The notes under the pieces were generated by a model. It worked only from the letters and a program-made list of their open reading frames with translations, did not search any database and was not told the DNA's origin. Below are positions 1 through 9,929 of a stretch of DNA of 64,000 nt, one piece after another; position 1 is the first letter of the stretch, and every line of letters starts with the position of its first letter. Source of the DNA: Actinernus sp. WN-2022 (Eukaryota > Cnidaria > Anthozoa > Actiniaria > Actinernidae); assembly GCA_030867875.1 (NCBI GenBank), contig JAOWCC010000442.1:1147645-1211644 (forward strand), given 5' to 3'. Both the position numbers and the translations under genes were made by a program.

Positions 1-506
1 GTGCTGCCCATACTGGTATTATAACCTAGTAGTGCTGCCCATACTGGTATTATAACCTAGTAGTGCTGCCCATACTGGTATTATAACCTAGTAGTGCTGC
101 CCATACTGGTATTATAACCAAGTAGTGCTGCCCATACTGGTATTATAACCTAGTAGTGCTGCCCATACTGGTATTATAACCTAGTAGTGCTGCCCATACT
201 GGTATTATAACCTAGTAGTGCTGCCCATACTGGTATTATAACCTAGTAGTGCTGCCCATACTGGTATTATAACCTAGTAGTGCTGCCCATACTGGTATTA
301 TAACCTAGTAGTGCTGCCCATACTGGTATTATAACCTAGTAGTGCTGCCCATACTGGTATTATAACCTAGTAGTGCTGCCCATACTGGTATTATAACCAA
401 GTAGTGCTGCCCATACTGGTATTATAACCTAGTAGTGCTGCCCATACTGGTATTATAACCTAGTAGTGCTGCCCATACTGGTATTATAACCTAGTAGTGC
501 TGCCCA
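1..506. repeat. 31-bp minisatellite, about 16 units
   Basis: A 31-bp unit beginning GTGCTGCCCATACTGG is repeated head to tail about 16.3 times with almost no divergence. The array probably continues left of the window. Two units carry CCAAGTA instead of CCTAGTA (near 120 and 399); they are 279 bp apart, exactly nine units, which suggests a higher-order duplication of a nine-unit block. The array is interrupted at 506 by an inverted-repeat element, and one partial unit resumes at 1090. Confidence 0.97.
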
Positions 507-1089
507 AGTAGTATAGAATATGGGGGTTCTGGCGCTAGGGTGAGAACACCTCCTCCTGCCCCACGAAAGCACTATGCTCTCCGGCCCCAAAAGTCCCCAT
601 GCAGCACCGTGGTTCCTTGTATTTTCTACCGAAGAAGGTAGTGGATCCATATATTTTCCTCGTTCCAGATACCTCGTATTTTGTCGACTTTTTGCCTAAG
701 AAGCAAATACGGCGTTCTCCTAGCTCTATAGGCTACAATACCACTATTTCCTAGCCTCTGGATATGTACAAGACATCGTGGATATGCGAGTCCACAAAAT
801 TGGTAGGTCCGGCTTTCTATCCTTCGAACGGCTTCTACTGCCAGAAAACTACGAACGTTTTCTACAACCAGGATTCTACGAGCAACAGCCCGAAAATTCG
901 CTGGAACCGGATGGTGGCGCACAAGCATCGGCAGTCGAGACCCTCGATACTACTTGCCGCTGTGGATCCAAAGACCATAGAACCCATAGCAAAATGTGTA
1001 TACTCGAAACCAAAAGCGCAAACACGCTTTCGTGGGGCAGGAGGAGGTGTTCTCACCCTAGCGCCAGAACCCCCATATTCTATACTACC
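507..1089. mobile_element. 583-bp DNA transposon with about 61-bp terminal inverted repeats, inserted in the minisatellite
   Basis: The left arm (about 507-568) starts AGTAGTATAGAATATGG. The right arm (about 1026-1089) is its reverse complement over about 61 bp with essentially no mismatch apart from the outermost base. The flanks repeat GCCCA (502-506 and 1090-1094), which occurs once in each minisatellite unit, so the empty site can be read directly and GCCCA is a 5-bp target duplication. ORFs across the interior (764-1201 +, 626-928 -) match no family I recognise and include the arms, so I treat the element as non-autonomous. Superfamily not assigned. Confidence 0.85.
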
Positions 1090-1389
1090 GCCCATACTGG
1101 CAGAAAAGAATAAACAAATAAGAGAACTAGGTTTCAACCTAATTGAAATGTGGGAGTGCAAATTAAAAATGAATACAACTTTCAGAATTATTATAAACTG
1201 AATGGAATAGAGAAGTAGTTGGACCATGAAATCCAAGGGATGCCTTCTATGGGGGGCGAACTAATGCCACTAAGCTGTTATAAAAATTCAAAGAGAGCGA
1301 ATGTGGGAAATATGTTGATTTCTGTAGTTGATATCCTACAGTGCAGTACTATAAGAGATATCCTGTAGGACACACTTAAATTGTTTTTA

Positions 1390-1945
1390 ATACAAACAAT
1401 TATGGTATGGTTCATAAAATGTAAAATATTACCACCACGAAAATTATATCATCCTGTTTTATCTAAAAAAATATGAAAATTCTGAAAAATTAATGTTTCC
1501 TCTATGCATATCATGTGCTAAAACCAAAAATCAAGAGAAATGTTGTCATAATAATAATGAACCTTCAATTATTGGAACATGGACAACTGATGAAGATAAT
1601 AAAGCTATTCAAAAGGGTTATATAATAGTGAAAATATATGAGGTATGGCATTTTGAAAAATCGATTAACGATCTATTCAACGGGTTATATTGAAAATATT
1701 ATAAAACTTAGCTGGAATCAATAAAATATGATTTTAAAAATAACAAAGAACAAAAATTGTTTATAGAAAAAGTTAAAAATAATTTAAATATTGCCATTGA
1801 TAAAATTGAACCAAATGAGGGTTTACGAGCTATTGCTGAAATGTGTCGAAAATTTGGACAAAGGAGTAATATGACTCAACAGCAACAACTTTATTTGTAC
1901 CATGCGTTACATGTGAAGTTTACGGTGATTAATTTACATAAATAA
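1390..1945 (+). pseudogene. Decayed type B DNA polymerase fragment, Polinton/Maverick-like
   Basis: Three plus-strand segments in shifting frames read like the palm region of protein-primed family B DNA polymerases carried by Polinton/Maverick elements. Near 1415-1475 the sequence gives KCKILPPRKLYHPVLSKK. At 1493-1690 it gives a block with cysteine pairs (PLCISCAK, KCCHN) followed by GTWTTDED, AIQKGYIIVKIYEVWHFE. At 1757-1945 it gives EGLRAIAEMCRKFGQRSNM, where KFGQR is the conserved core just before the thumb. At least two frameshifts and in-frame stops separate the pieces, so it cannot make a working enzyme. No other Polinton genes (integrase, ATPase, capsid) were seen nearby. A linear-plasmid type polymerase is an alternative. 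Confidence 0.7.
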
Positions 1946-1989
1946 AAGTACGAGTATCCTAGAATAACTAAAAAGCTAATCAAGCTAGA

Positions 1990-2157
1990 GCCAGTGAGGA
2001 GAGAAATACTTGTGAAGCAACGAACGAGGAACATTATTTAATAACACACGTTTTCAAGATGGCGATCCAACAACAACGAACGCCAGATGAGAAGCGACAC
2101 GCGCATGCGCGGCTGCAAGTCATCAAGGTCTCCTGACAGTCAATAACTGCTGGCGTA
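1990..2157 (-). repeat. Possible LTR downstream of the integrase fragment
   Basis: On the minus strand the integrase ORF ends near 2318 and is followed by a purine-rich tract (2158-2177) and then this stretch. That is the order pol, polypurine tract, 3' LTR. No second LTR copy is in the window, so the boundaries are guesses. Confidence 0.3.
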
Positions 2158-2177
2158 ATCTCTTCTTCCTCCTCTTT
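2158..2177 (-). promoter_or_regulatory. Candidate polypurine tract
   Basis: On the minus strand this reads as AAAGAGGAGGAAGAAGAGA, an almost pure purine run. It lies just downstream of the retroelement integrase tail, where plus-strand priming would occur in an LTR retrotransposon. Confidence 0.4.
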
Positions 2178-2317
2178 AAAAACACAAAGCCTATTTTAAC
2201 TAATAATATTTCCAGAGGACGAAAGTGTCAACAACAGTAGCGAGTCTGATACGACTCAGTACGACTGAGATATCGTTCATAACGAATGTTAAATTCCGGA
2301 AAAGTGTCTCATGATTG

Positions 2318-4256
2318 GACATAGTCTTGTAAATACCCTGGGGGTTTGTGGTGACGCTGAGATCTTGACGTTGTGTCTGGATCGTCTATCTCATCAGTAG
2401 CAGAGGGGGATATACTACATGTAGGTGATAGAGCTGCACCTCGGTCTGGTGTACTGTGACTAACAATCGTAAGGTTTTCCTGGTAAGGGGTAGGATTTAT
2501 GGCATCAGGATCGTAGGGACGTGTAAGGACAGGAGGCGCTGATGGTGGCTGGTACAGAGGGGTAGGTTGATCGGCGATGTTGTTCTCTTCCTCGTCATCA
2601 TGGGCAGCAGGAAGTGATGGAATGTTAGCAAGCGTGATGGTCGGGGGTACAATGTAACATTCAGAAAGCTTAACTTTGTAGGAAGATGCCCGCAGTTGAG
2701 ATCCAGCACAGAAAAATTAAATAGCAGAACCTATTTATTTCGAATACATGTTTGTATAGACATTGGGTTGCTTTTAGGGTTCAGTTCCCCTTTAATAAAA
2801 CGCCACTCGCCGTCGATTTTGACAACAATGTATCTGTCTCGTGCCCGTGATTTATCCCGGTCGTTATATAAATACACGAGGTCTCCAACTCGGAGTGGGG
2901 ACATAGGGGCTACTATACCGCGACTGTTCTTAGCCCTTTCACTGTGGGCATGGTTCTCAAGTCGTTGCTTGTGCTTTTCCAATATGTATCGGTGGTCGGA
3001 CAACGGTATCTGATCGTTTGTGAGCTGGTTGTGTTGTGTCCATAGCTCGCGAGAGGAGAGGCCTTGGTTGCATATTCGTGAGTTCAAACGCGCTGTAGCT
3101 AAGGCAAGGCTAACTTCACTCACGGGTCTGCCACCGGGTTCCTGGCGTAGAAGCTCCTCTTCAAACTCTAGTACCGCCCTCTCGGCAACAAGGTTCTTGT
3201 TATTGTTTTTAACTCGGCCGATTTCAACCGAGACGCTAAGATGACGTAACGTATCGTTGTTTCTTAGTGAAATGAAACCGGATGCGGGATCGACACGTAT
3301 AACTGCCTTGGGTCCATCAAGTGGGTGTAGGCCTACAACTAAGCGAGTGAGGGCATCACGGAGGGTATCGTGCTTCTCGTCTGGTATTCACGCAAGGGCA
3401 CCCAACGACTACTTTTTGAAATTCGTTTGAAGCCAGTTGTCTGCAGCTTATCTAGCCATTTTAAGGCGCCTACTGTGTCTTTTGACGTATTCTAGAAAGC
3501 TATTCGCTGTTCGGATTTTCTAGGTGGAAATCGCGTCAACCGAAAATACCATGGCAAAATATTCCCGGCCTACGAATTTGTTAGTAGTCTAGAACAGAAA
3601 CACGAATTTTCTAGCCAAAGTAACTTCATGTTGCAAAGTTTTGTGGAGGTACGAATTTTTTAGGGATTCTTTTCTTAGGGAATGAAAATGTCTGGTTCTG
3701 ATTCTATTGATCAGACGAATTGGGACGTACAAATATTTTAGGGGAAACCTTTTAGTCTCCCTTTTCTTCTATAATTTTCTAGGGATTGAAAACAAATTTT
3801 CTAGCCAGTATTTCAGAAAACAATTTTCTAGGGACAATTTTTTCAAATCCGAAAGTTTTAGGCGAACTTACTCTCCCGAACAGCTTTTTAACCGAAAACT
3901 TCGTTGGGTGCCCTTATATTATGCACGACACTGTGTACGAGGTTGTACATTCTCTCAATAACAAGATGAGTTGGCGACAATGCTTGATGACGTCGGCGGC
4001 GAAGGAAACACCGACTACTTCTGGTGGGTCTTCAGATGACTGATTAACCACTGAAGGCACTTGGAAACTTCTGGATTGAGGCACATATGTGGCATGCTTT
4101 GGATACGCGAGTTATGGCGGAGCTCATGTCCAGGGCAAAGAAATTGCGTTGAATTACCATTTGAAGCTGATGACTGGATGGATGGTCAAGTTTAATGTGA
4201 AGTGCAGTATTTTAGGACTGTTTACAAACTCTGTAGCCCTCATTTTTTAGTATGAT
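2318..4256 (-). pseudogene. LTR-retrotransposon integrase (3' end of pol), interrupted by a MITE and frameshifts
   Basis: Read on the minus strand from about 4256 downward. First comes an H2C2 zinc-binding module: HPSSH (near 4175), then CHIC after [14 protein letters not shown] (near 4100). Next is [19 protein letters not shown] and [10 protein letters not shown], the start of the integrase core. A 521-bp MITE (3394-3914) then splits the gene. The core resumes at about 3385 with EKHDTLRDALTRL, DGPKAVIRVDPASGF and NLVAERAVLEFEEELL, followed by an SH3-like C-terminal segment SPLRVGDLVYLYNDRDKSRA. After an insertion of about 85 bp (about 2700-2785) the tail LRASSYKVKLSECYIVPP runs to a stop near 2318. 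A frameshift also lies near 4035. The element is dead as it stands. Ty3/gypsy is likely; BEL/Pao is not excluded. Confidence 0.85.
3394..3914. mobile_element. 521-bp MITE inserted in the integrase
   Basis: The ends are inverted repeats: AGGGCACCCAACGA at the left and TCGTTGGGTGCCCT at the right. The interior holds many copies of an AATTTTCTAG-like motif, typical of subterminal repeats. It splits the integrase frame between SYTVSC and EKHDTLRD, so insertion followed retroelement insertion. The flanks show only an imperfect 9-10 bp duplication, so the superfamily is open. Confidence 0.8.
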
Positions 4257-4259
4257 TTT

Positions 4260-5590
4260 TTTAAATTCGAATTTCGCGCGATAAGCAATCAGAAGCGATC
4301 ACTCAAGAACGTCACGAGACAGCTTAAGCGACAGCTGGCTACACGAGGACAAGTCACACCTAACAGGAAAGTATACTTTCTCTGTATTATTTTCCCCGTA
4401 CTATACAATAACAGACATGGCTACCCGACCTCCAAAATAGTGGTCGCTCACAAAACATGAAACAATTACATCTTACGAAGCCTAGAGACAAAACGTCCAG
4501 TACACCCTATCCCTAGACCAAAATGGCTGACGGCATTACTTGCCCAAAGAAATCCAGCCAAGAGCCTCTGCATAACTTCCAAGATGATGGGGAAAGGGGT
4601 CCCTTTTAGTACTAGATGGCACCATAGAAAATCTGACTATTAACTTAATAAATTATGATATGGTACAAATGAGTTATAGATCAGTTTGTAGATAACTCCT
4701 ATAATACGAATATATATGTGGCGTGTTTTACGACTAGTAGCGCTGACTAATGTTGTATGATAAACTAAATTGTTTAGATAAACAGGTACTTTATTTTGAT
4801 ACCGACTCAATTATTTATATACAAAGTGCAAACGGTAAAATAATATCCCCATGAATCCTCTTGTGTACTGGAATCTGTGATGTCTGATGAATCTACCGTA
4901 CGATAAAGAAACACGAGCCTGATGCATGAAAATAAAGCCTTAAAATCCAAACTAAAAATGGCAGAAGATGAAAGAGACTCCCCAAGGCTTGCTCTGACAC
5001 TAGCAAGCAAAAGATCACTGTCAAGATAAACTTGAGAAATTGCAAAGAACCGTGGACGAAAATCCTGCTTGTTGCTACGTTGGATCTTCCGAATCCAAAC
5101 CAAAACCTAGACCTGAGGCGCTGAGCGAGAATCGAACCCGAAGAAACGACTTCTCAGGTGACGTAATGATAAGCATGCGCAGATTCAACGGAAGTCCGTG
5201 ATTTGCGGACTTCCGGAATCGGATTCTTCCAGAGCCCTATTTTTTCGTCGAGCATGCGCAGTAAGAAACAAATGGGGTCTGGGTACGAGATTGTGCTTAA
5301 CATTGCCAGAAAGGTTCGACATCTGACACTCACTGAACAATGACAAGCATCCAAGCAGTTTCGTTTATCACATGCACAGTAACAACTGAATTAGTTGCCA
5401 TGCGGATTGTTACAAGTATATGCAGTTCATTTCACTATATGACTATTTAATTGGCCGTGTACCTTGCGTTCTGCAGTCTACACTAAACTTTTAAAATAAA
5501 ATAAAGGATATTCTACAGTCAGAAAATATTTGACACAATAGAAAGTCAAAGTAGTAACTCAACTATTATGTACTGTTGGTGGCTTTTTAG
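4260..5590. other. No gene recognised
   Basis: AT-rich sequence. An uninterrupted minus-strand frame at 4807-5103 (98 aa) has no motif I recognise. Near 5118 the minus strand carries GGGTTCGATTC, which resembles a tRNA box B, but there is no matching box A. A short palindrome around GGAAGTCCG lies at 5190-5215. Confidence 0.4.
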
Positions 5591-5796
5591 GGTGCGTTCG
5601 ATTGACCGTATTCCGGAATAGGAATAGATGGAATAATCTCTGCATATTTTGCTCTGTAAGCTACAAATGCTTGCTGATATATGATATTCTGGATACAATT
5701 AATATTCCAGGGGTTAAAAAATCCCAATGTAAGCGATTTGTAGTGATCATTCTGTGTATTCTTATTCCGGAATACGGTCAATCGAACGCATGCACC
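5591..5796. mobile_element. 206-bp MITE
   Basis: The termini are inverted: GGTGCGTTCGATTGACCG at the left, and at the right the reverse complement of the same sequence with a 4-bp insertion. Both are followed inward by TATTCCGGAAT. No ORF belongs to it. Internal sequence around 5620-5680 resembles 41500-41600, where only a degenerate copy remains. Confidence 0.8.
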
Positions 5797-5799
5797 ATT

Positions 5800-6600
5800 A
5801 CATTTGGACCGCGCATTTGGAAGAGTAATAATATCACGAAATTTGTAGGCGTTTTCGCGCCATTTCGCGCTTGATCTCATACATTTACAACATTAAATCG
5901 GAAGGACATGTTCTACATTAGCTCCAGAGGTTTTCTCCATTTCTCAGAGCTCTTTTCTCTTTTTTTCTGACGGTGACAACTTGTCGAAGTAGAAAACCTC
6001 TGGATCCACGGTAGAAAAACCGGTACAAATATGCGCTTAAATTAGCGAGAAACGAATTGTCCCAAATGAACCCTCCTGTTCCTTTTAACTCACGTTCATG
6101 GTTTGACGTGAAGTATAATTTAATAGTAACTTTAATGGCTTTATTATTTATAGTATATAGTATGTGATGCTGATGAGTCCCAACAACAACGAAACATCTG
6201 TCTACCACTCCAGGTGGAATAGAAGATGTGCGCATGCGTGTGAGACGCTAGCTAGGGTATTACCATACATGTTGCTTGACACGGCTAAATCCTGCTTCAC
6301 AGTCACCCAAGCACAAACGTGTCTAAGCCTTTCTTGAAGTTTGTTCATATTCGGCTACAGCTTTGTAGTTGTATAGAAAAACATACGTTTCTATTCATGG
6401 AGCATGAGAACGTTCGCTGTATTCAATAATCGCGTCCCTAGTTTTCCCCGATTGATTCTCTCTCATACAAACTTTTCTTATCGATCGTGAACCAGGTTCA
6501 TTAATGTAATGTATGTACGTGTTAGTTTCATTGGTTCCAAACAAGACTGCAAAGCATTTTTATGTAAAAACTCGGTCGATAAACGGGGCTACATGCACCG
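5800..6600. other. No gene recognised
   Basis: Unique-looking AT-rich DNA with only short ORFs. A short inverted pair around CCAGAGGTTTTCT occurs at 5924-6005. No coding motif, RNA gene or long repeat was seen. Confidence 0.4.
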
Positions 6601-6604
6601 TTAA

Positions 6605-7305
6605 AGTGCCAATAACCCCCCAAAAAATATTTTTGACGTCTATTCTGTATAGCACCCTGACAAAGAATTCGAAAAAATAAAAGTGAAAAAACTAAACTTC
6701 GACGATTTTACTGGCGTCAAAGTTAGCGAAAACATCCGTTTTGGGCTTCCTGTTTCCAGTTGGAAGTCAGCGCGAGTCTTGGTGAGGGCCTGGAATTATG
6801 ACGTCAATCGGGCGCATTTTTACTACAACTACCAGAATCCTTTGCACGGTTTCTTTTGTTCCTTTAATATAGACTATTGTCTTGGTATTCTCAAAGGAGT
6901 TGGAAAATCTGAATAAGAAAAAGAATTCAAAAAGGAAAAACGTCCTATTATAGTCTAATCAATAGGAAATAAACTCCATCACAAGAAAGGGCACAACGAA
7001 ATTAGTAAATTTACCAAGTTTGGTGATATTTCATTGGATATTTATCATGTGGTGAGCTTGCAAAAGTCGGAGAAATAAGAGACGTTTGTATGGGATTGAA
7101 CGAACGCCTGACTACATACACGTCACAGGCCACTGGTCTCCAGGCTCCTAAAGGGAATTGAAAATTGACGGCCACATGTTCTGGTTCTCAACTTTGAAAC
7201 GCCGTAAAAAAAATACTGTTGAGTTTTAGCCTCCTATTTTTGTCTTAAGTTCTAAATAATGGTTTAAAGTTTCAATTAAAAAAAAAATTGGGGGTTATAG
7301 GCACT
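6605..7305. mobile_element. 701-bp TTAA-flanked MITE, AGTGCC family (copy 1)
   Basis: The element runs from AGTGCCAATAACCCCC to GGGGGTTATAGGCACT and is flanked on both sides by TTAA (6601-6604 and 7306-7309). Exact TTAA duplication is the mark of piggyBac-type and Kolobok-type insertion. A second, shorter member with the same ends lies at 61574-62073. The 77-aa ORF inside (6683-6916) matches nothing recognised. Confidence 0.85.
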
Positions 7306-7309
7306 TTAA

Positions 7310-8215
7310 AAGAATGGCCAGAAACACGTGCTTCCTGTTAATTTCACTTCAAGCCCAGTTTCTTGACCGAGTTTGGCGGCAGAAATGTTGTTGTTTTACA
7401 GTGCAATCCAGAGCAGAGTCAGCTGTCTTGACATCAAAACAAGTACCTACTTCTGGGTAAAATCGTGTTTTGCTAAAATATATATGAGAACAACTCTAGC
7501 TACAACACGTAGCCATTAATTAGCTGCGTATTAAATATTCTTCTCAACCAAATCGAGCGCATTCACTTTATAATATATTTCTTTGATAATCCTCCAAGAG
7601 TGAAGTCTCGATACATTGAACGGTTACCGCTATACCATAACTTAACGACATAAAATGAAATATCGACGGTGAGGGGTGGACTGGGGCGTCATTATAGCGT
7701 CCAGTGGATATTGCGCGGTACACAAGTGAATATGGAGACGACACCTAACATTTAAGAGTTCTCGTCCTTCACGATTTCTGTTTACTATCTCACTGTATAG
7801 TTTGGGGATTTGAATGTTTTTGTTATGGTAATATTCAATTTTAATTTCATTTATCTTGAAGTTAGTTTTGACGTCGCAAATTATTTATTTATATATTATT
7901 TATTCTCATCAGAAAGAAACCAGATGCTGCCAGAAGCATCAGTTAACCAATCGTCTACTGCTGTTTGTATCTTTAATTTCGCCAGCGATTTGTTACCTGG
8001 TGATATTCTTTCAACAACTGTGATCGATGAAACCAAACGGCTATTTGTATCTCAAACTAAAACTGTGTATTGTTACTAAGGAAAATTAATGCTAAAAACG
8101 TCTCGTTCGATTCGGTCCATCATTTGTATCAACTGGCCAATAGAAAGGAAGGAAAGTTCAGCTCAATTGACCAAAAGATTAATTTTGAATGTCTTCCTAA
8201 AGGACGTGGTGATAC
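7310..8215. other. No gene recognised
   Basis: AT-rich intergenic DNA. The longest frame (7810-8079, 89 aa, +) has low-complexity hydrophobic composition at its start and no recognisable motif. Confidence 0.4.
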
Positions 8216-8227
8216 TTGAAAGGAGAG

Positions 8228-8400
8228 CAGGCTGTTCTACCGGGTATCAATCCCCTTCTCTTCACGAATAGCACAACAGGTTCTTTAACGTCCCCCATTA
8301 GGAAGAGAAAGTGTTGGGAGACAAGGTCAACAGCCTACGTGGGATCGAATCCTACCGGCATTATACTAATTGAACTATTCTGCCGTGCAGTCGAATAGCG
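8228..8400 (-). repeat. tRNA-derived SINE, copy 1
   Basis: Minus-strand reading: a tRNA-like head with a box B-like GGATTCGATCCC near 8345, then a body containing GGAGACAAGG-type sequence and AGCACAACAGG in the plus orientation. The body matches 34070-34165, where the head has better box A and box B matches, so both are copies of one family. Confidence 0.6.
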
Positions 8401-9217
8401 GTCGCTCGCTAGGATCACATGAACACCATGCTGAGTAGACCTGTACCATTAACTGTAGCAATTGTTTTAGAAGCAAGACTTTATCAGTCCAGCTCGGCTC
8501 TCAGTTACTAGATCTGTTAACTTTAATGACCAGGCGCTTTACAGACAACTCTCGCGTTGGCACAACTTTAGTAAAAGAGTTCAGTCCAGCTGAACCTCTC
8601 GACAGAACAGAACTATTTCTGCAGTCCTTTCGTGCGGCCCCATGCAGATTATGTAAACTGTTACAATTCAGACCGCAAAAGGTCAACCAACTGCCTAGGT
8701 TTCTGAGAATTCAGACAAAGAAAAATCCTTGAACAAGTAGAAATGGCTCTAATTGCGAGTTGTTGGTGTGTTTATATGTCAGTCTCAAGGTAAGGAGAAA
8801 ACAGTTAAAATTTAGCGAATAGCGAAGTGAAATGATTCCAATCATATATATCAAAACAATGAAGAAGACTAAGTTGAGAACAACATCGAGAGAGCAAGTC
8901 ATTTATCAGCTTCCCTTCGAACGATTATAACCGGCACAGTCCTCGAATGTGATTCGCAACGTTTTCAAATAGTCAAGAAACAAAGAAATAAATGAGCAAA
9001 ATACACACCCACATGAGGAAACACTGCTGACATAAAACCAAATGGAATACCTTTGTCACATCTGTGTACATATATTGCACTTCGAGTTTCCACAAACTCT
9101 TTGCTACCATATATGGAAATGCATTCGCTGAAGAAAGTTTTAACTGTCGTGTGTGTGAGATATGAAACTTTCAAGGAATAATCGAGCAAGTAAAGCCACA
9201 AAGTAAGGATAACTGCG
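8401..9217. other. No gene recognised
   Basis: No coding motif, RNA gene or inverted-repeat element could be supported. ORFs are short and overlapping on both strands. Confidence 0.4.
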
Positions 9218-9599
9218 CCCGGAGGGGGGGGGACGGGGTAGGGATGCTCGTCGGACATTTTCGATTTGACCCCTAAGAGGTACTAAAATGGGCGTGGCTC
9301 AAGCTTATTTTGACCCCTAAAAGGTAACGATAAAAACATGCCAACATTTTATACTTTCGATGCCTTTTATTGCTATTACTTGATGTTGTATCATCACGCA
9401 CATTCTTCCTTGTTGTTTTCAAAAGCGCTGTTATTCTCTAGCATTCGGTGACACCCGACCCCAAAAAAGTACCGCTATACATAGAAATGTCTGTGCTTGA
9501 TCGTGGATACCATAAGTGGTACCAAACTCCTGATTTTGACCTCTAAAAGGTACGACGAGCATCCATGTACCCCTCACATAAGGGAGTCCCCCTCCCGGG
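9218..9599. mobile_element. 382-bp MITE with CCCGGGAGGGGG-type ends
   Basis: The left end reads CCCGGAGGGGGG and then GGGATGCTCGTCG. The right end is the inverse: CGACGAGCATCC and then GGGAGTCCCCCTCCCGGG. Just inside both ends lies TTTGACC(C/T)CTAA(A/G)AGGTAC, which also recurs in the interior (9310, 9455), giving a set of subterminal repeats. No ORF of note. Confidence 0.75.
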
Positions 9600-9853
9600 T
9601 AAATGCGGCAGTACAGTTTACCAGCAACCGCCAGTCTCCGAAGGTCGTCCGCAGTAAAAGAGAACGCGGTAAACCTCTGGCTTCAGGTTCACCTTTTCTG
9701 CTCAACAACACCAGTTTCGTTTGAATTCCCGTTATGCGAGTTCCCACTTAAGTCAACGAACAAAAATACGACAGAGCCGAAGTTAAGGCTCGGGCGCAAT
9801 CGGCCGAGTAATAGGGAATCTTTCACAAGGATTAACTGGCATCCCACTTTGTA

Positions 9854-9916
9854 TGAAGCACGTTAACACAAAAACAGCCTTAGACAAGAAGGCTCCTTTA
9901 GTGTTAACATGCTTCA
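9854..9916. repeat. 63-bp hairpin repeat, copy 1
   Basis: A near-perfect palindrome from TGAAGCACGTTAACAC to GTGTTAACATGCTTCA with inner stem AGCCTT/AAGGCT. Two more copies lie at 26191-26249 and 26553-26605 in the opposite orientation; two of the three are directly followed by a TATATA run. Confidence 0.85.
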
Positions 9917-9929
9917 TATATATACACCA

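Noticed and set aside
1..506. CRISPR-like regular array
   Set aside because: The 31-bp units are directly adjacent and identical, with no variable spacers, and the context is eukaryotic. It is a minisatellite.
764..1201. 145-aa ORF as a gene
   Set aside because: It crosses the terminal repeat and boundary of the 507-1089 element, with no motif and competing frames on both strands.
4807..5103. 98-aa minus-strand ORF upstream of the integrase
   Set aside because: It does not resemble RT, RNase H or protease, so it is not supported as part of the retroelement.
5105..5145. tRNA-like T arm (GGGTTCGATTC) on the minus strand
   Set aside because: No box A, D arm or acceptor stem at the right distance.
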